This document shows positions 33,489 through 45,072 of a stretch of 64,000 bases of DNA, piece by piece. The position numbers were made by a program, and so were the translations under genes. Each line of letters begins with the position of its first letter. Within the stretch, counting starts at the first letter, position 1. The stretch is from Heterocephalus glaber (taxonomy: Eukaryota > Chordata > Mammalia > Rodentia > Bathyergidae), in NCBI RefSeq assembly GCF_000247695.1, contig NW_004624742.1, positions 6,647,034 to 6,711,033 on the forward strand. The letters run 5' to 3'. The notes under the pieces were generated by a model. It did no database searches. It was not told where the DNA came from and saw only the letters and a list, made by a program, of their open reading frames with translations.

Positions 33489-33529
33489 AAAATCTATAAA
33501 TGGTTTTGCTTTATTCTTAGTATAAAATC

Positions 33530-33790
33530 CAAGTTTTTTGTCCTCTGAGATCTGGCTTTTGTTTCTGCTTCTAGTTTCATTTTTTTACAGCTCCTCATGC
33601 TTTCACTTGCATGCTATACTCTAGCCATATGAATTACTTACTGCTCCCCACATATGGCTTACTTGCTCCCACTTCTTATGCATCTTTCATGTTTCTGCCT
33701 CTGCAAAGAATAACTCTTCCCACACACATACCACCAGCTAGTTTTTATATCTTTTAAGTCTCAGTTTAGAAATGACATCAGTTCAGCTCA
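33530..33790 (+). mobile_element. L2-like LINE remnant
   Basis: 'tactctagccatatgaattac', 'catgtttctgcctctgc' and 'ttttaagtctcagtttagaaatgac' follow L2 order. Confidence 0.45.
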
Positions 33791-34254
33791 ACAAATATTT
33801 TTAAAACAACTAATATGAAGTAAGAACTGTACTACAAGTAAGGAACAAGTCATGAACAGGACTAACCTGGCCTTTGTCCTCATGTTGTTTATAGTCTGTA
33901 GAAGCAAGTAGACATTAAGCAAGTAAGTATAATAAATGTATAATCATGTAGAAAATAATAGTTCTCATAATGTAAAATTAATTCTCATAATGCAAACCAA
34001 CGATCATATGTCTGGCCATTAATCCTATCCTCTCCTCAAATGTAGTTGGCTAAAGTTCTCCTTGTGAGTCGGGGGAAGACAAGAAAAATGGAGAAAATGA
34101 GACTGCATTTCCAGTAGTTTCCCAACCCAACCCAATCTTCTTGGATTAGGCAGATGAAATGGATGTTAAAAAAACCCTGAGGATTCCTAAAATCAATGCT
34201 CTGATACTGCATTTTCCAGCTAATCATAGACCTAGAATCATTCCCACTACTTTT

Positions 34255-34332
34255 TTTTTGATACCAGGGATTGAACTTGGGACCTTGCGCTTTTGAGGCA
34301 GGCAGTGATACCACTGAGCTAAATCCCCGGCC
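34255..34332 (-). mobile_element. tRNA-derived ID-like SINE
   Basis: Antisense copy. Target duplication CATTCCCACTACTTTT / CATTCCCAATATTTTT lies at 34239-34254 and 34333-34348. Confidence 0.93.
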
Positions 34333-34359
34333 CATTCCCAATATTTTTGAGATGGAGAA

Positions 34360-35550
34360 GTCAAGTACCAGCAGACTCCTCCAAAGTCTAGCAGAGATCA
34401 GGATGGACTTTAATCACACAGAGCGATACACAGAACTCTGTCTAGCCAGCTACACACTCCAGTTATTTCATTGCCTTCATAATCATTGACATTGCAATTT
34501 GTGAACTTAACTTTTTGCTCAATTTCTTTAACTATTTTGTTCAGATATAGGAGTTTACTCTACATAAAAGATAAGTGTAACAAAAAGGAAAGCACAGAGT
34601 CCTCTGGGAGTGTGAGGTAGAAGGATGTAGAAAAACCTCTCAAAGAAAGGGATTATTTAACTAAAACTTGAATGAGATGAAATTTTCTCAGGTAGAGGAG
34701 TGGGAGGGTGGTTCTAGCAAAGAGAGCCTCCTGCAGGGCCTTCTCTGGTCCCTCTGACTGTGTTAGGTCCTCCTTCTTGGTGTTTTCAAAGTCCTGCTGA
34801 GTGCTTACTCCTATCCTATACTTACTTTTCAGATGTATCACATGGTCTTTTTCTTTGTTTGTCTCCCTCTATTAGACTATAAGCTCCTTGAAGATAGGGA
34901 CTGAGTATTTAGGGCTCAATAGCCTATCATTTGTCTCTGAGTGGAGAAGGGAAGAGGAATTAAAGGAAGACTACCTTTGGAAGGAGGGCTCAAGAAAGGT
35001 GATTCTAAGCAGAAGAATTAGAAATAAACTGATGCAGGCTCGTGGGTACAAGGATTGCTTCACAAGGAAAGGCACTTTTGTGACATGAAAACAGCACCAA
35101 TTTCTGCAAATGGATTAAGCATGGCACCAAGGAGCATGACTTTGTGACTGCGGAACAGGCTGGATTTTAGTCATTATTCATCTGATTAGCTGTGTATCTT
35201 TGTACAGAGCATAAACTTCACAATTGTATATAACAAACCTTATGGATTTTTAACTGCAACTTCTGCAGCCACCAGTATAGACCCTGATAGCTCATAAGTA
35301 AATATTTACAAAATAGCTCATAAAATAAAAGCATACACTAGGGATCCCAGTATCGGTTTAGGACCATTTGTATTACAGACTGTCAGCTATGCCCATGGTG
35401 GTGCCATGTGGGAGGCAGTGGTTTCCAGCAGGAGGCTCACTAGTAGTCATTACAGATAGTTTGCCAAATCAGGGAAGGAATGAGGGAGCTGATAGGATCT
35501 GTTCCCAAGTACACGTATGAATCCTTCAATTGACTTTGTAGAGGTTTTCA
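34360..35550. other. No gene recognised; old repeat traces
   Basis: Diverged mammalian-wide repeat text ('ataagctccttgaagatagg' near 34880) but nothing assignable. Confidence 0.35.
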
Positions 35551-35710
35551 GGATCTTAAAATAAAAAGCGATGACAAAACCTACAGAAGGAAAAACTCCA
35601 AGATTCCACCAAAACACTTATTAGAACGAACTCAACAAAGTTGTATGATACAAAATCACACAGCAGTGATGCTATACACCAATAATGAATTATCCAAAAT
35701 AGAAATCATG

Positions 35711-35798
35711 AGGGCCGGGGATTTAGTTCAGTGGTTCCTCCACCTGCCTCACAAGCGCCAGGATCCGAGTTCAATCCCCAGTACCAAAAAGAAAAAAA
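35711..35798 (+). mobile_element. tRNA-derived ID-like SINE inside L1
   Basis: Sense copy. Perfect 17-bp target duplication CCAAAATAGAAATCATG lies at 35694-35710 and 35799-35815. Confidence 0.95.
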
Positions 35799-36304
35799 CC
35801 AAAATAGAAATCATGGAAATGATTCCATTTATAATAACTTTAAAAAACAAGAGAAGAACAAGAAAAATAACTAGGAATAAATTTAACCGAAGAGATGAAA
35901 GATCTCTATAATTAAAATTATAAAACTTTGATGAAAGAAGACACAAAAAAGGAAAGACATCCCATGTTTATGGATTAGAAGAATCAATATTACTAAAACA
36001 TCTGAACTGCCTAAAGCAATTCTCAGATTCAATATAATCCTTATCAAAATACCAATGACATTCTTCACAGAACAAGAAAAAAAAAAAAATCTTAAAATTT
36101 GTCTGGAACCACAAACAACCCTGAATAACCAAAGCTATCTTTGAAAGAAAACCAAAAAACAAACCAAAAAACAAAATAACAAAAACAAAGCAGGAGACAT
36201 TATACCACTTGACATCAAAATGTAACAGAAAGTTGTATTAATCAAAGCACCATGACATTAGCATAAAAGCAGACACATGGATTTATAGCCAACTGACTTT
36301 CCAT

Positions 36305-36470
36305 CTTTCTTTTTTCTTTCTTTTATTTTGGAGTCAAGGTCTTAAACTATGTAGTTCAGGCTGGCCTTGAACTCATTACATAGCCCAGACTGGCCTCAAA
36401 TTTGAAGTGATCCTTCTGCCTCAGAGTCCTGAGTGCTGGTATTACAAGCATGCACCACTGTGCCCAGTTC
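36305..36470 (-). mobile_element. B1 SINE with internal duplication, antisense, inside L1
   Basis: 'aactatgtagttcaggctggcc', a second 'cccagactggcctc', then 'gagtgctggtattacaagcatg' show a B1 with the duplicated middle. Confidence 0.85.
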
Positions 36471-36635
36471 CTGATTTTCTACAGAGGTACTAAAAGCACT
36501 CATTGGCAAAAAGACTGACTTCTTAATAAATGGCACTGGGAAAATGGGATATCTATGTGCAGAAGTGTTATAAAAACTCACCAGTTGTAATAAAAATCAA
36601 CTGAAAGTGGGTTAAACATTTAAATGTAAGAAGTG

Positions 36636-36735
36636 GGGGCCAGGGATTTACCTCAGTGGCACCATGCCTGCCTCGCAAGTGCAAGGTTCTGAGTCTGATC
36701 CCTCGTACCAAAAATAAATAAATAAAAATGTTTTA
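36636..36735 (+). mobile_element. tRNA-derived ID-like SINE inside L1
   Basis: Copy of the 'GGCACCATGCCTGCCTCGCAAG' variant. Target duplication AAATGTAAGAAGTG lies at 36622-36635 and 36736-36749. Confidence 0.95.
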
Positions 36736-37965
36736 AAATGTAAGAAGTGAAACTATTCAACTACTAGAGTAAAGCTTGGGGGAAATGTTTCAGAACATTG
36801 GAATGGGCAAGGCTGTTTGGATAAAAGACCCCAACACCATAGGAAACAAAAGCTTAAGTAGATAAATGGGATTATATCAAACTGAAAAGCTCAGAAGCTT
36901 AGTAAAGGAAACAATTACCAGAGTGAAGAGACAATCTTCAGAATTAGAGAAAATATTTTCAAACTATCCATCTGACAATAAGTTAATATACAGACTACAT
37001 AAGGAAGTCCAAAAACTCAGTAACAATAAAAAAAACACACCTTATTTAAAAATGGGCAACAGATCTAAACAGACATTTCTCAAAAGAAGATATACAAATG
37101 GCTAATAAATATATGAAAAATGCTCAATATCACTAAACATCAGGAAAATATTGTGATATGTGTAATATCACTTTATTACAGTAAGAAAAGCCATTATCAA
37201 AAAGACTAGCAATAGTAAGTGCTATTGAGGATGCAGAGAAAAGAAAACTCTTGCACATTATTGGTGAGAATGTAAATTAGTAAAGCTATTATGGAAAATA
37301 GTATGGAGGCATCTCAAAAAATCAAAAATAGAACTACCACATGATCTAGAAATCTAACTACTAGTTATGTAGCCAAAGAATATGAAATCAGTATGTTTAT
37401 TTCAATGCTATTCAAAATAGGCAAAAACAAAAACAACTTCATTGTTCATCAGCTGACAAATGGATTTTAAAAACTCGTACATAAACACAATGAAATATTA
37501 TTCAGCCATAAAAAGAAAAAGAATGAAGTTCCTGTCATTTACAAAAACATGGAACTAGGGATCATTATGATGAAATAATCCAGGTAGAGAAAGACAAGTA
37601 CTACATGAATTCACTCATGTGCAATCCAAGAAAGTTGATCTCATAGAAGTTAAGAGTAGAATGGTGGTTACCAAAGGTAGGGGAGAGTGGAATGAGGGAG
37701 AGATGGGGAAACTCGATCAATGAGTACAAAGTTACGTTAGATAGTGCTAGTATGCGGTAAGGTGACTATAGATAATAATAACTGAGTAACTTTCAAAAAG
37801 CTAGAAGAAAAATTTTTGAATGTTTTCACCATAAAGAAATGATAAACATTTGAGGAGATATGTTTGGCCTGATTTATACATTACATAATGTATACATGTA
37901 TCAAGACTTCATATGGTACTGTTAATATGTACAGTTATAATGTATCAGTTAAAATAAATGTAATG

Positions 37966-38045
37966 AAAGGAAGGAAGAAAGGAGGTAAGGAAGGAATACA
38001 GCAAGGAAGGGAGGGCAAGGAGGAGGGGAAGACAGGAGACAAGGA
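37966..38045 (+). repeat. GGAA-rich purine tract
   Basis: Imperfect GGAA/GAAG repeats immediately follow the L1 end, likely grown from its tail. Confidence 0.85.
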
Positions 38046-39300
38046 AAATAAAAGGACACATGAAGAGTTTAGAGATTTCCCTGTTTGCATCCGTGTATAA
38101 TCAAGCTACTTTTCTCTGAAGTTTCAGGTGCTTCACAGTCCATTGTTTGAGAAGTAGTATGGGCTACCCTCAGCGTATTTCACGAGTCAAATTTGAGATG
38201 GAGGGGTTGGTTAAAAACATTCAGCCCAGTGCTGCTGCAGACAGATAATAGAAGGGCTCCTGGGAAGAAGTAAGGAATGTATTTAAATGTACAAAGCAGG
38301 AGTTTGATCCTGATAGTCCCTTCCTCTTGAAGAGAGAGCTATTTGGATCACTTTTATAGACTGTTGGGACAATGATCTGTTATTAGAACTGATTCCAGGC
38401 AGATTGTAAAGGGCATTAATTTGTCTCTGCTTTCTCACCCTGTTGTCCTTGGGTACTCATGACCCTTCTTTTCTAAGGCAATGCCAGGATCCTTGTGCCC
38501 CTGTTCACCTTTGATGCCTCAGAATGCCTTGCTGAAGACACTCAACCAATCTGTCCAAACTTCTTAAGTCTGATCACTTTTGTCCCCATCAAAAGTGATC
38601 TAAATCATATCCCGTTCCTTTAGTCTTCCTTTCATTTTAATGCTGGAAAGAAGCTATTTCATCCTAAATTAGTGTCTCCTTGCCACTTTGAGATACCTTT
38701 CTAATCTGCATGGATTTTTGTAGGAGAATCTGGAAGACAAAATACCTTAAGAGAAATGATGCTGGGATTTAGTGTCAAAAGCTCCCAGCTCAAGTTCACA
38801 TTAGTTGTGAAATTTGGGGAAAGGTTCTTAATTAATGGGAATATCAATGTATTAATTTGGCAAATGGAAGAAAGACTCATTCCATGAGATAAAGAATAAA
38901 ATGTAATGACAGTCATATAAAATTCACTAATAAACTATTTAACATTGAAAAAAACTATCAAACCAGTCAAGTCTGGTTTATTGCAATGTCCTGTCTCCTT
39001 CGGGAATTAGAGTATTGGTTGAGGAAAGTAAAACTTGATGTACTTTTGAACTTAGATTATCTAAAAGCAATGACTTAATAAGGCAACTACTCAGTTTAAA
39101 AGCCAGTTAACCAAAACTCAGTTAGGGCAATTTCTAAAATTTCCAGGCCCCTTTTGTATTCCATTGATGCTGATATCCCAAGATATCACTGATTGAAAAG
39201 TGTCCCATTATTTTATGAACCCCTATGAAAAGAAAAAAATGCCAATTACAAACTATGGTTTGTAGGACAAATTGATTTCAGAGACATTATATTTTTGAAA
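38046..39300. other. No gene recognised
   Basis: No repeat or exon could be assigned. Confidence 0.4.
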
Positions 39301-39310
39301 AGTGTTATAG

Positions 39311-39390
39311 GGCTGGGGATGTAGCTTTGTGGTAGAGTATTTGCCTAGCACATACAAGGTCCTACATTCAATGTCTAGTACTACCAAAAT
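39311..39390 (+). mobile_element. Older ID-type SINE
   Basis: 'gatgtagctttgtggtagagtatttgcctagcac' is the older ID form. Direct repeat GTGTTATAG lies at 39302-39310 and 39391-39399. Confidence 0.88.
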
Positions 39391-39720
39391 GTGTTATAGA
39401 ACTGATGAAATATAGATTATAAAGTACTTAATTTTTATGGTTTATATGCTGTTATATATCTTTTATCTGGTGAAAGCAGACTAATGGTTCAAGTTCCCCT
39501 GACAGGTTCATGTTCATAGCAGACCACAGTTTGCTATCAAAGTTTTATAATGCCATCTGTTAAGATCATATTCATCTAATTCCATGCTCATCAAGCAAGT
39601 AATTTGGTGTTTCTGGCACCCTCCTTTGTACAGGAAGGGAACGTTTTGACCAGTCTGCCTGAGTATTCATGCCATTATGCTTGGCAGTCAGAACTTTTAC
39701 TGTAAATTAATACTAGTGTC

Positions 39721-39808
39721 AGGCTGGGGATTTAGCTCAGTGGTTCTGCTGCCTGCCTCGAAAGCACGAGGACCCAAGTTCGATCTCCAGTACCAAAAAA
39801 AAAAAAAA
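39721..39808 (+). mobile_element. tRNA-derived ID-like SINE
   Basis: Sense copy. Target duplication AAATTAATACTAGTGTC / AAATTAATATTAGAGTC lies at 39704-39720 and 39809-39825. Confidence 0.95.
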
Positions 39809-39940
39809 AAATTAATATTAGAGTCTTATAAACTTCATCTACCTGAGCTTGATTAACTCTAGTTAAACTGTTTTCAGCCTGAAAAGCTAAAAGCCAAGTC
39901 CTGGGAGAAAATTACTCTACTGCATTACTATCATCAGGTG

Positions 39941-40301
39941 TGTTAATCAGCTTTCTGTTACTGAAACAAAATACCTGATGCAATCAACTTAAAAAGAGGA
40001 AAGAAAGGTTTATTTTGCCTGTAGTTTCAGTGCAGGGTCAGTTGGCTTGGTTGGTTTTGGATCAGCAACAAGGCAGTACATCATGTAGGGAGTGGGTGGT
40101 AGAGCAAAGCTGCTCTCTTCATAGTCAGGACACCAAAAGAGAGAGGAAGAGTAGGAGAAGATACTAGTTTCATTTTTGAAGGCACAAATCTAATGATTTG
40201 AAAGATCCCTCACTATACCCCAGTTCTTAAAGTTGCCACAACCTCCCCATACCACCAACCACAGGGAATTTGGGGGGACATTTCCAATCCAAACCTTAAC
40301 A
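39941..40301 (-). mobile_element. MaLR-type LTR, antisense
   Basis: The minus strand begins TGTTAAGGTTTGGATTGG and ends near '...ctgattaaca', the same class as 44305-44713. No clean target duplication. Confidence 0.6.
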
Positions 40302-40662
40302 CCAGATGAGACACTAGTTGAACAATAAGCTGACCTCTTTCTTTGTTAATAGTCAAATGCAAATGGAATTTTGAGCATGTGACTTTTGACTTGTCTTACC
40401 ATAAAATATTTGAGGAATGAATGTGTTCTGTTTGCCTTTACATCATCCAACAGGTACTGAACAATATCTGTAACAATGTAGACACTGAATATTATGAGAG
40501 AGGCTGGCTGTACATTTTCAGTGCATTTTTCTAGTCTGAGTGGAAAGCACTAAATTCATCAGCTGTATAGAGACCATACCGCAGACATTCTGAAGGTGAA
40601 GTAATCAGGCATTCAGAAATGAACCTGATGGACTTTATAAAATAAATTATGATGACCTAGAA

Positions 40663-41010
40663 CAGTTGTTGCACACCTATGGCCCACATGCTGCAGCAGG
40701 CACACAGAGCCCTGTCAGGATGCAAGCCCCAATGAAGGTTGCCCTAGAAAAGGTCTGACAAAGATCACATCAATTGTGCAAAAGTACACCAAATGCAAAC
40801 TTTTGCCCTTCAATAAAAAGCTGTTTGTATCATTGAAATCTCTGTTATTGTGTTTTTCTTTTAAGACAAAAGGTGTTAATGTATGAGTTGTTTTTCCTAA
40901 ACTAAAGCCTCAGTATTCAGGTTTAACCGCAGGGTTGACACTTTGCAATAAACAAGTGGGTTTTGGGTTGCAGTTTGGGCACTCAGTTTCTAAAAGGTTC
41001 GCCATCACTG
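40663..41010 (-). mobile_element. Non-autonomous hAT DNA transposon
   Basis: A 348-bp element bounded by inverted termini: the left starts CAGTTGTTGCACACCT, and the complement of the right starts CAGTGATGGCGAACCT. An 8-bp near-perfect duplication ACCTAGAA / TCCTAGAA (40655-40662 and 41011-41018) matches the hAT target length. Internal text contains no ORF, so it would have relied on another element's transposase. The termini resemble those of hAT elements reported as horizontally transferred among vertebrates (OC1-like), but that is from memory. Strand is given by the better-preserved terminus. Confidence 0.85.
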
Positions 41011-41077
41011 TCCTAGAATAAAAAGAGAAATGCATATAAAAAATAAACCAGATGTTAGCCTCTTATAATTTTAGACC

Positions 41078-41083
<6 letters not shown>

Positions 41084-41147
<64 letters not shown>
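41084..41147 (+). repeat. (TG)n(GA)n compound microsatellite
   Basis: TG run 41084-41116, then GA run 41117-41147, directly before an antisense B1. Confidence 0.95.
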
Positions 41148-41150
<3 letters not shown>

Positions 41151-41255
41151 GTAGGCTCTCTGTGCTGGTCAGGCTGGCCTCAAACTCAAGATCCTCTTGC
41201 CTCAGACTCCCAAGTAGCTGGGATTATAGGCATGTGTCACATTGCTATTTCTAAA
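41148..41255 (-). mobile_element. B1 SINE fragment, antisense
   Basis: 'ggtcaggctggcctcaaactc' and 'aagtagctgggattataggc' are the B1 complement. Confidence 0.82.
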
Positions 41256-41446
41256 TGCTTCCTAAATCTATTCTTCAAAGGTTGCAACTACCATTCTTCT
41301 TCTTCTTTCAATATATTTAGAAAACTGAAGTAATACTTGATAGTGACAATATTTGTTTCTAAGAGATTTAGTTTCATTTACAATTAAACTAATGACTCTC
41401 AATCCAACTTACACATTTGTACAATTATATGTCCCAATTTTTTATT

Positions 41447-41534
41447 CTTTTTTTTTTTTTGGTACCAGGGATCGAACTCGGGTCCTTGCGCTTGTGCAGC
41501 AGGCAGTGAAACCACTGAGCTAAATCCCTGGCCT
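41447..41534 (-). mobile_element. tRNA-derived ID-like SINE
   Basis: Antisense CTGCTG variant. Perfect 17-bp target duplication TGTCCCAATTTTTTATT lies at 41430-41446 and 41535-41551. Confidence 0.95.
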
Positions 41535-41551
41535 TGTCCCAATTTTTTATT

Positions 41552-42470
41552 ACAAAGCAAATCAATATATAATTTAATACATTGGCCTACCATTTCACAT
41601 TCCTTTTCTTTATTAAAGCACATGGGATAGCTGAAATTACAGATGCCTTTTTTCCTTTGATGGATCTCAATGAAATGTTATAGAACATCTGTAATCTATC
41701 ATTGGAAAAAATAAACAACAAAGGCATTTCTCAAGTTTGATGTGTGTGGAAGTTCAATGAAGGTCTAGGAGGGTTGGTTTTCACCAGGAGAATGCTAGCT
41801 GGTTAGTTGCTAAGAATTCTTGAGCAGTGGTAGTTACCTGTAGCTTGATATTAATTTCTCGGTTTTGTGTGTGCAGTTGCTTGATCTTGTCAATTTTTCA
41901 CAGTTGATGAGATTCAGTGACTTTTTCCCTTTCTCTCCTTTTCTTTTACTACTGAACCTATTGTACTGAGATGAGTCACTCCACTGATCTTGTCTTTACC
42001 AATGTCACCAATGATCTTGTACAGTTAGTGGACACTCCTATCTTTTATGATGTCTTTGCTACATTTACTCAGAATGTACAGAATGCGCATCAGTCTCATT
42101 TCCTTTTCCTCTAGGGCATAAAGTAAACTACTGTTTTCCCAGCCTTCCCCTGCAATTCAGTGGGGACACATGACTAGAGTGCTGACTAGTGAAAAAAGAG
42201 AAGTGTTATGCTAAGATATGATGGAAAGAGTTTAGGTCCCTGAGTAAATACTGCAAGGCATCCACTCCTTTCCAACTGACTGCAGTGGAGTAGGATAAGA
42301 ACAAGAAATGAAGCGTACCGTGTTAAGCCACTGAGATCTGGGGTTATTTGTAATAGCAGTAAGCTATTATGAATGTATCTTTGGCTTCTGTTGTGCTACT
42401 CTTGCTTGGATTTCTGTCTTATCCCCTTGTCCCTTTGTTTATTTTCTTGGACTTCTCTACTCATTGCTTA
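41552..42470. other. No gene recognised
   Basis: No assignable repeat or exon. Confidence 0.4.
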
Positions 42471-42480
42471 AACTTTTTTT

Positions 42481-42560
42481 TTCTTTTGGTACCAGGAATT
42501 GAACTCAGGACCTTGAGCTTGCAAGGCAGGTGCAATGCCACTGAGCTAAATCTCCAGCCC
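42481..42560 (-). mobile_element. tRNA-derived ID-like SINE
   Basis: Antisense copy with GCTTAAACT / CCTTAAACC-like flanks. Confidence 0.92.
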
Positions 42561-42723
42561 CTTAAACCGTTTTTTTTTTTTTCCGGTTTGGGACTTTTTA
42601 TTTTGCTATTTGAAAACAAGAAACAGATTTCATTTTGAATATTTGGTTCTTGCTATTTAAAAAACATATGAAATCTTTGTAATCAAAGATGTAATATACA
42701 TATTTTGAATTTAGTCCACACAG

Positions 42724-42769
42724 TTCCAAGAAGAATTTAAACTGGAGGACCTGAAGAAGCTAGAGCCAA
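42724..42769 (+). other. Possible small coding exon
   Basis: A 46-base open stretch reads FQEEFKLEDLKKLEP. It is bounded by an AG acceptor (after 'tccacacag') and a good GTAAGT donor. The pyrimidine tract before it is weak and no partner exon was found, so chance remains likely. Confidence 0.2.
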
Positions 42770-43395
42770 GTAAGTTTTCTTACACCTTTCAGTGATATTC
42801 CTTTATAAAAAAAGTACTTTATCGGTTACAGACATTAACATTACTTAGCATACATGCAGATCGGATGTATCCCCTTAATATTTAGTCCTGTGTGATCTTT
42901 TCTGCCCTTTTAAAATTCCTATAGTATTTAGAGTGCCTGTTGTTTGCATTGCATCTTCACTGTAGAATGTACTTCATCTAGATATCTTTAAACCTTACTT
43001 TGTCTTGATGGCTTTCATAGGACCTCGGTCTAGTCCAGAGGGGACGCACAATGACAGTCATTGATCCACTGCATGTCATTGACAGGTGCAGTGTGGCTGT
43101 TGGGCTGTGCTATAAAATATTTCCTTGCTACCTCCTTTTTTCCCATCTTTAAAACTTTTTGAAGTGAACAGTTTCTTCAAATATTTTGGTTGTTAGGGTC
43201 CTGCCAAATAATGTCTATTTCCTGGTTCAGATGAACGCCCTGCCCTCTTCAGAGAAATGTCTGCAGTGTGGGCAGAGCTGAATAGAAGGCTCAGTGAATG
43301 GAAGTTGAAATACTCCCCTTCCACTGAGACAAGATTAGCCATCTTAGTTCTTTATGTAAATGGGGAGTAGGAGATTTCCTTTATGCATTTTAAAG

Positions 43396-43998
43396 TCAGC
43401 TTTCTAAGCAGCGAATCATAAAGTCTTGGCATTTATGATCAGAAAGGAGTTTTAGGTGTGGGGTCTCATACTCTCGCTGTGCAGTTGAAGATCCAGTTTC
43501 ACTCTGACCCTGACTCTGACCCTGTGTCTCAGGACACTGGTCAGCTGAGCTCCCTTCACACTGTTGCAGTTCCTTTGATGTTTCTGTGCCCTTAGATTTC
43601 ATGATCTCTTCCCGAAAGCATGCTCAGCAGTTTCTCCCGTTGTCACACAAGATCTTCTGCTGGATGTTCCTTCAAGCAGCAGCCCTTGCAGAGCACTCAG
43701 ATGAGCAGAAGCCTCCCAGCAGCTCACTGGCCACATGGCCCAAGACCACGACCCTGCCCTGTACCATGAGCATACACTGGGCCACTAACACAGGCCCTCT
43801 CGGCTCAAGCTCCAGAGAGATGACTGATCCACGTGTTGTTAGTGGAGGATCAAAGTAAATCTTTGATGGTCTTGTGTGTGTATGTAATTCTGAGTTCATC
43901 AAAGCTGAGCACTTGTTGAGATAATTATCAAGAATTAGACCTTTTCTAAGCTTGTCCTTGGTCAAGCCTCTCTTTTTTTTTTTGAGACAGGGTCTCAC
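43396..43998 (-). pseudogene. Broken, unidentified minus-strand reading frame
   Basis: One frame runs about 200 codons on the minus strand with only two internal stops, both TGA (43672-43674 and near 43624). The first part contains LILDNYLNKCSALMNSELH and SVISLELEPRGPVLVAQCM; the last part is Q/S-rich (ELQQCEGSSADQCPETQGQS) and ends at a TGA at 43396-43398. Composition looks protein-like. An antisense B1 abuts the 5' side (about 43974-44090). I do not recognise the protein. It may be an old retrocopy or a decayed exon. The sequence below 43396 resembles a 3' UTR but has no clear tail. Confidence 0.35.
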
Positions 43999-44090
43999 TG
44001 TGTAGTTCAGGCTGGCCTTGAACTCCCAGCGATTCTCCTGCCTCAGCCTCCTGAGTGCTGGGATTACAGGTGTGCATCACCATACTTGGC
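43974..44090 (-). mobile_element. B1 SINE, antisense
   Basis: Near-consensus: 'gagacagggtctcactgtgtag' to 'gtgtgcatcaccatacttggc' with a T-run tail. Confidence 0.93.
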
Positions 44091-44304
44091 AATCAAGCTT
44101 CTTCTAAGGAAAATCAATGAATGTCCCATTAAACATTTTTTTATATAAGGTTCCAGGGCCCACAATTTTCATTTTCTACATGTGTTCCATGAACAAGCTC
44201 ACACATGCTTATGGTTTTATCTACTTCTAATAAGCTGATAGCAGAATAGTAAATACATTCCTAAATATTAGATACAATTTTTACTAAATATGTGTATACT
44301 AAAT

Positions 44305-44713
44305 TGTTATGGTTTGTATCTAGATGTCCCCTCAAAGCCTCATGTGCTCATAGGTAGGGCTTTTCAAAGGTGGCTGGATCTAGGGTGTGTGAATGTGGAT
44401 TAAGGGTGTGAAAATTAAATTAGTCCACTGATTGGTTTAGCATTGTTTGGGTGTGGATGATGGGAAGCACAAAAGGCTTGTAGCCTGGAAGGATAAAAGG
44501 GAAAGGGAGGTTTGCTGCTGTTGCTGGCTGCTTACTGTCTGTCTTGCCATGGATTGTCTCTCCTCTGTAATACCCCTTTGCCATACCATATTGTTTTAGA
44601 GCCAGCTGATTATGGACTGTAAACTTTACAAACTGTGAGCTAAATAAACCTTTCCTCCTTTAACTTTGGGTATCAGGTATTTTGTCCCAGTGATGAAAAA
44701 AGTAACTAAGACA
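44305..44713 (+). mobile_element. Solo MaLR-type LTR with 5-bp target duplication
   Basis: A 409-bp LTR from TGTTATGGTTTG to AACTAAGACA, with AATAAA near 44643. It is flanked by perfect TAAAT at 44300-44304 and 44714-44718, the duplication length typical of ERVL/MaLR elements. No internal region is attached, so it is a solo LTR. Confidence 0.88.
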
Positions 44714-44760
44714 TAAATCTATTTTATATCATGTTTTAACTATGATTTCAAAATCTTTTT

Positions 44761-44839
44761 TTTTTTTTGGTACCAGGGATCGAACTTGGGACCTTGTGCT
44801 TTTGAGGCAGGTGGATGCCACTGAGCTAAATCCCCGGCC
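44761..44839 (-). mobile_element. tRNA-derived ID-like SINE
   Basis: Antisense copy. Perfect target duplication TTCAAAATCTTTTT lies at 44747-44760 and 44840-44853. Confidence 0.95.
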
Positions 44840-45019
44840 TTCAAAATCTTTTTATCTACTTCCTCATCTCCCCCACTCCCTGGTAAGTTGAGTTTATGTA
44901 TCTTTCCCCCTCTAATTTTATGTATCTTTTATCTAGTTCTTTCACTGAACTATAAAAACTTCTCATTTATTCTACTTTATTGAGTATCTACAAGGAATTG
45001 TCTTTTTTTCTGGTGGTGT

Positions 45020-45072
45020 GTAGTACAGTGCCTTGCACAGAGTAAGCAATCAGTGAACATTGCTTGATTTAA
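45020..45072 (+). mobile_element. MIR 3' end remnant
   Basis: 'gtacagtgccttgcacagagtaag' then 'atcagtgaac' matches the MIR/L2-type 3' tail. Confidence 0.55.

Larger units (their letters stand above)
35560..37970 (+). mobile_element. L1 LINE 3' half, sense, interrupted
   Basis: Plus-strand text follows the ORF2 C-terminal half and 3' UTR of a mammalian L1. A frame at 35680-35880 gives LYTNNELSKIEIM and, after a SINE, MIPFIITLKNKRRTRK. Later 'cagagaaaagaaaactcttgc', 'attattcagccataaaaag', 'catgaattcactcatgtg' and a terminus 'aatatgtacagttataatg' follow, then an A-rich tail. Multiple stops. Two young SINEs and one B1 interrupt it. The 5' half is absent. Confidence 0.85.

Noticed and set aside
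43495..43530. Short CTGACCCTGACTCTGACCCTG repeat as telomere-like sequence
   Set aside because: Only three imperfect 6-7 base units, inside the broken reading frame.
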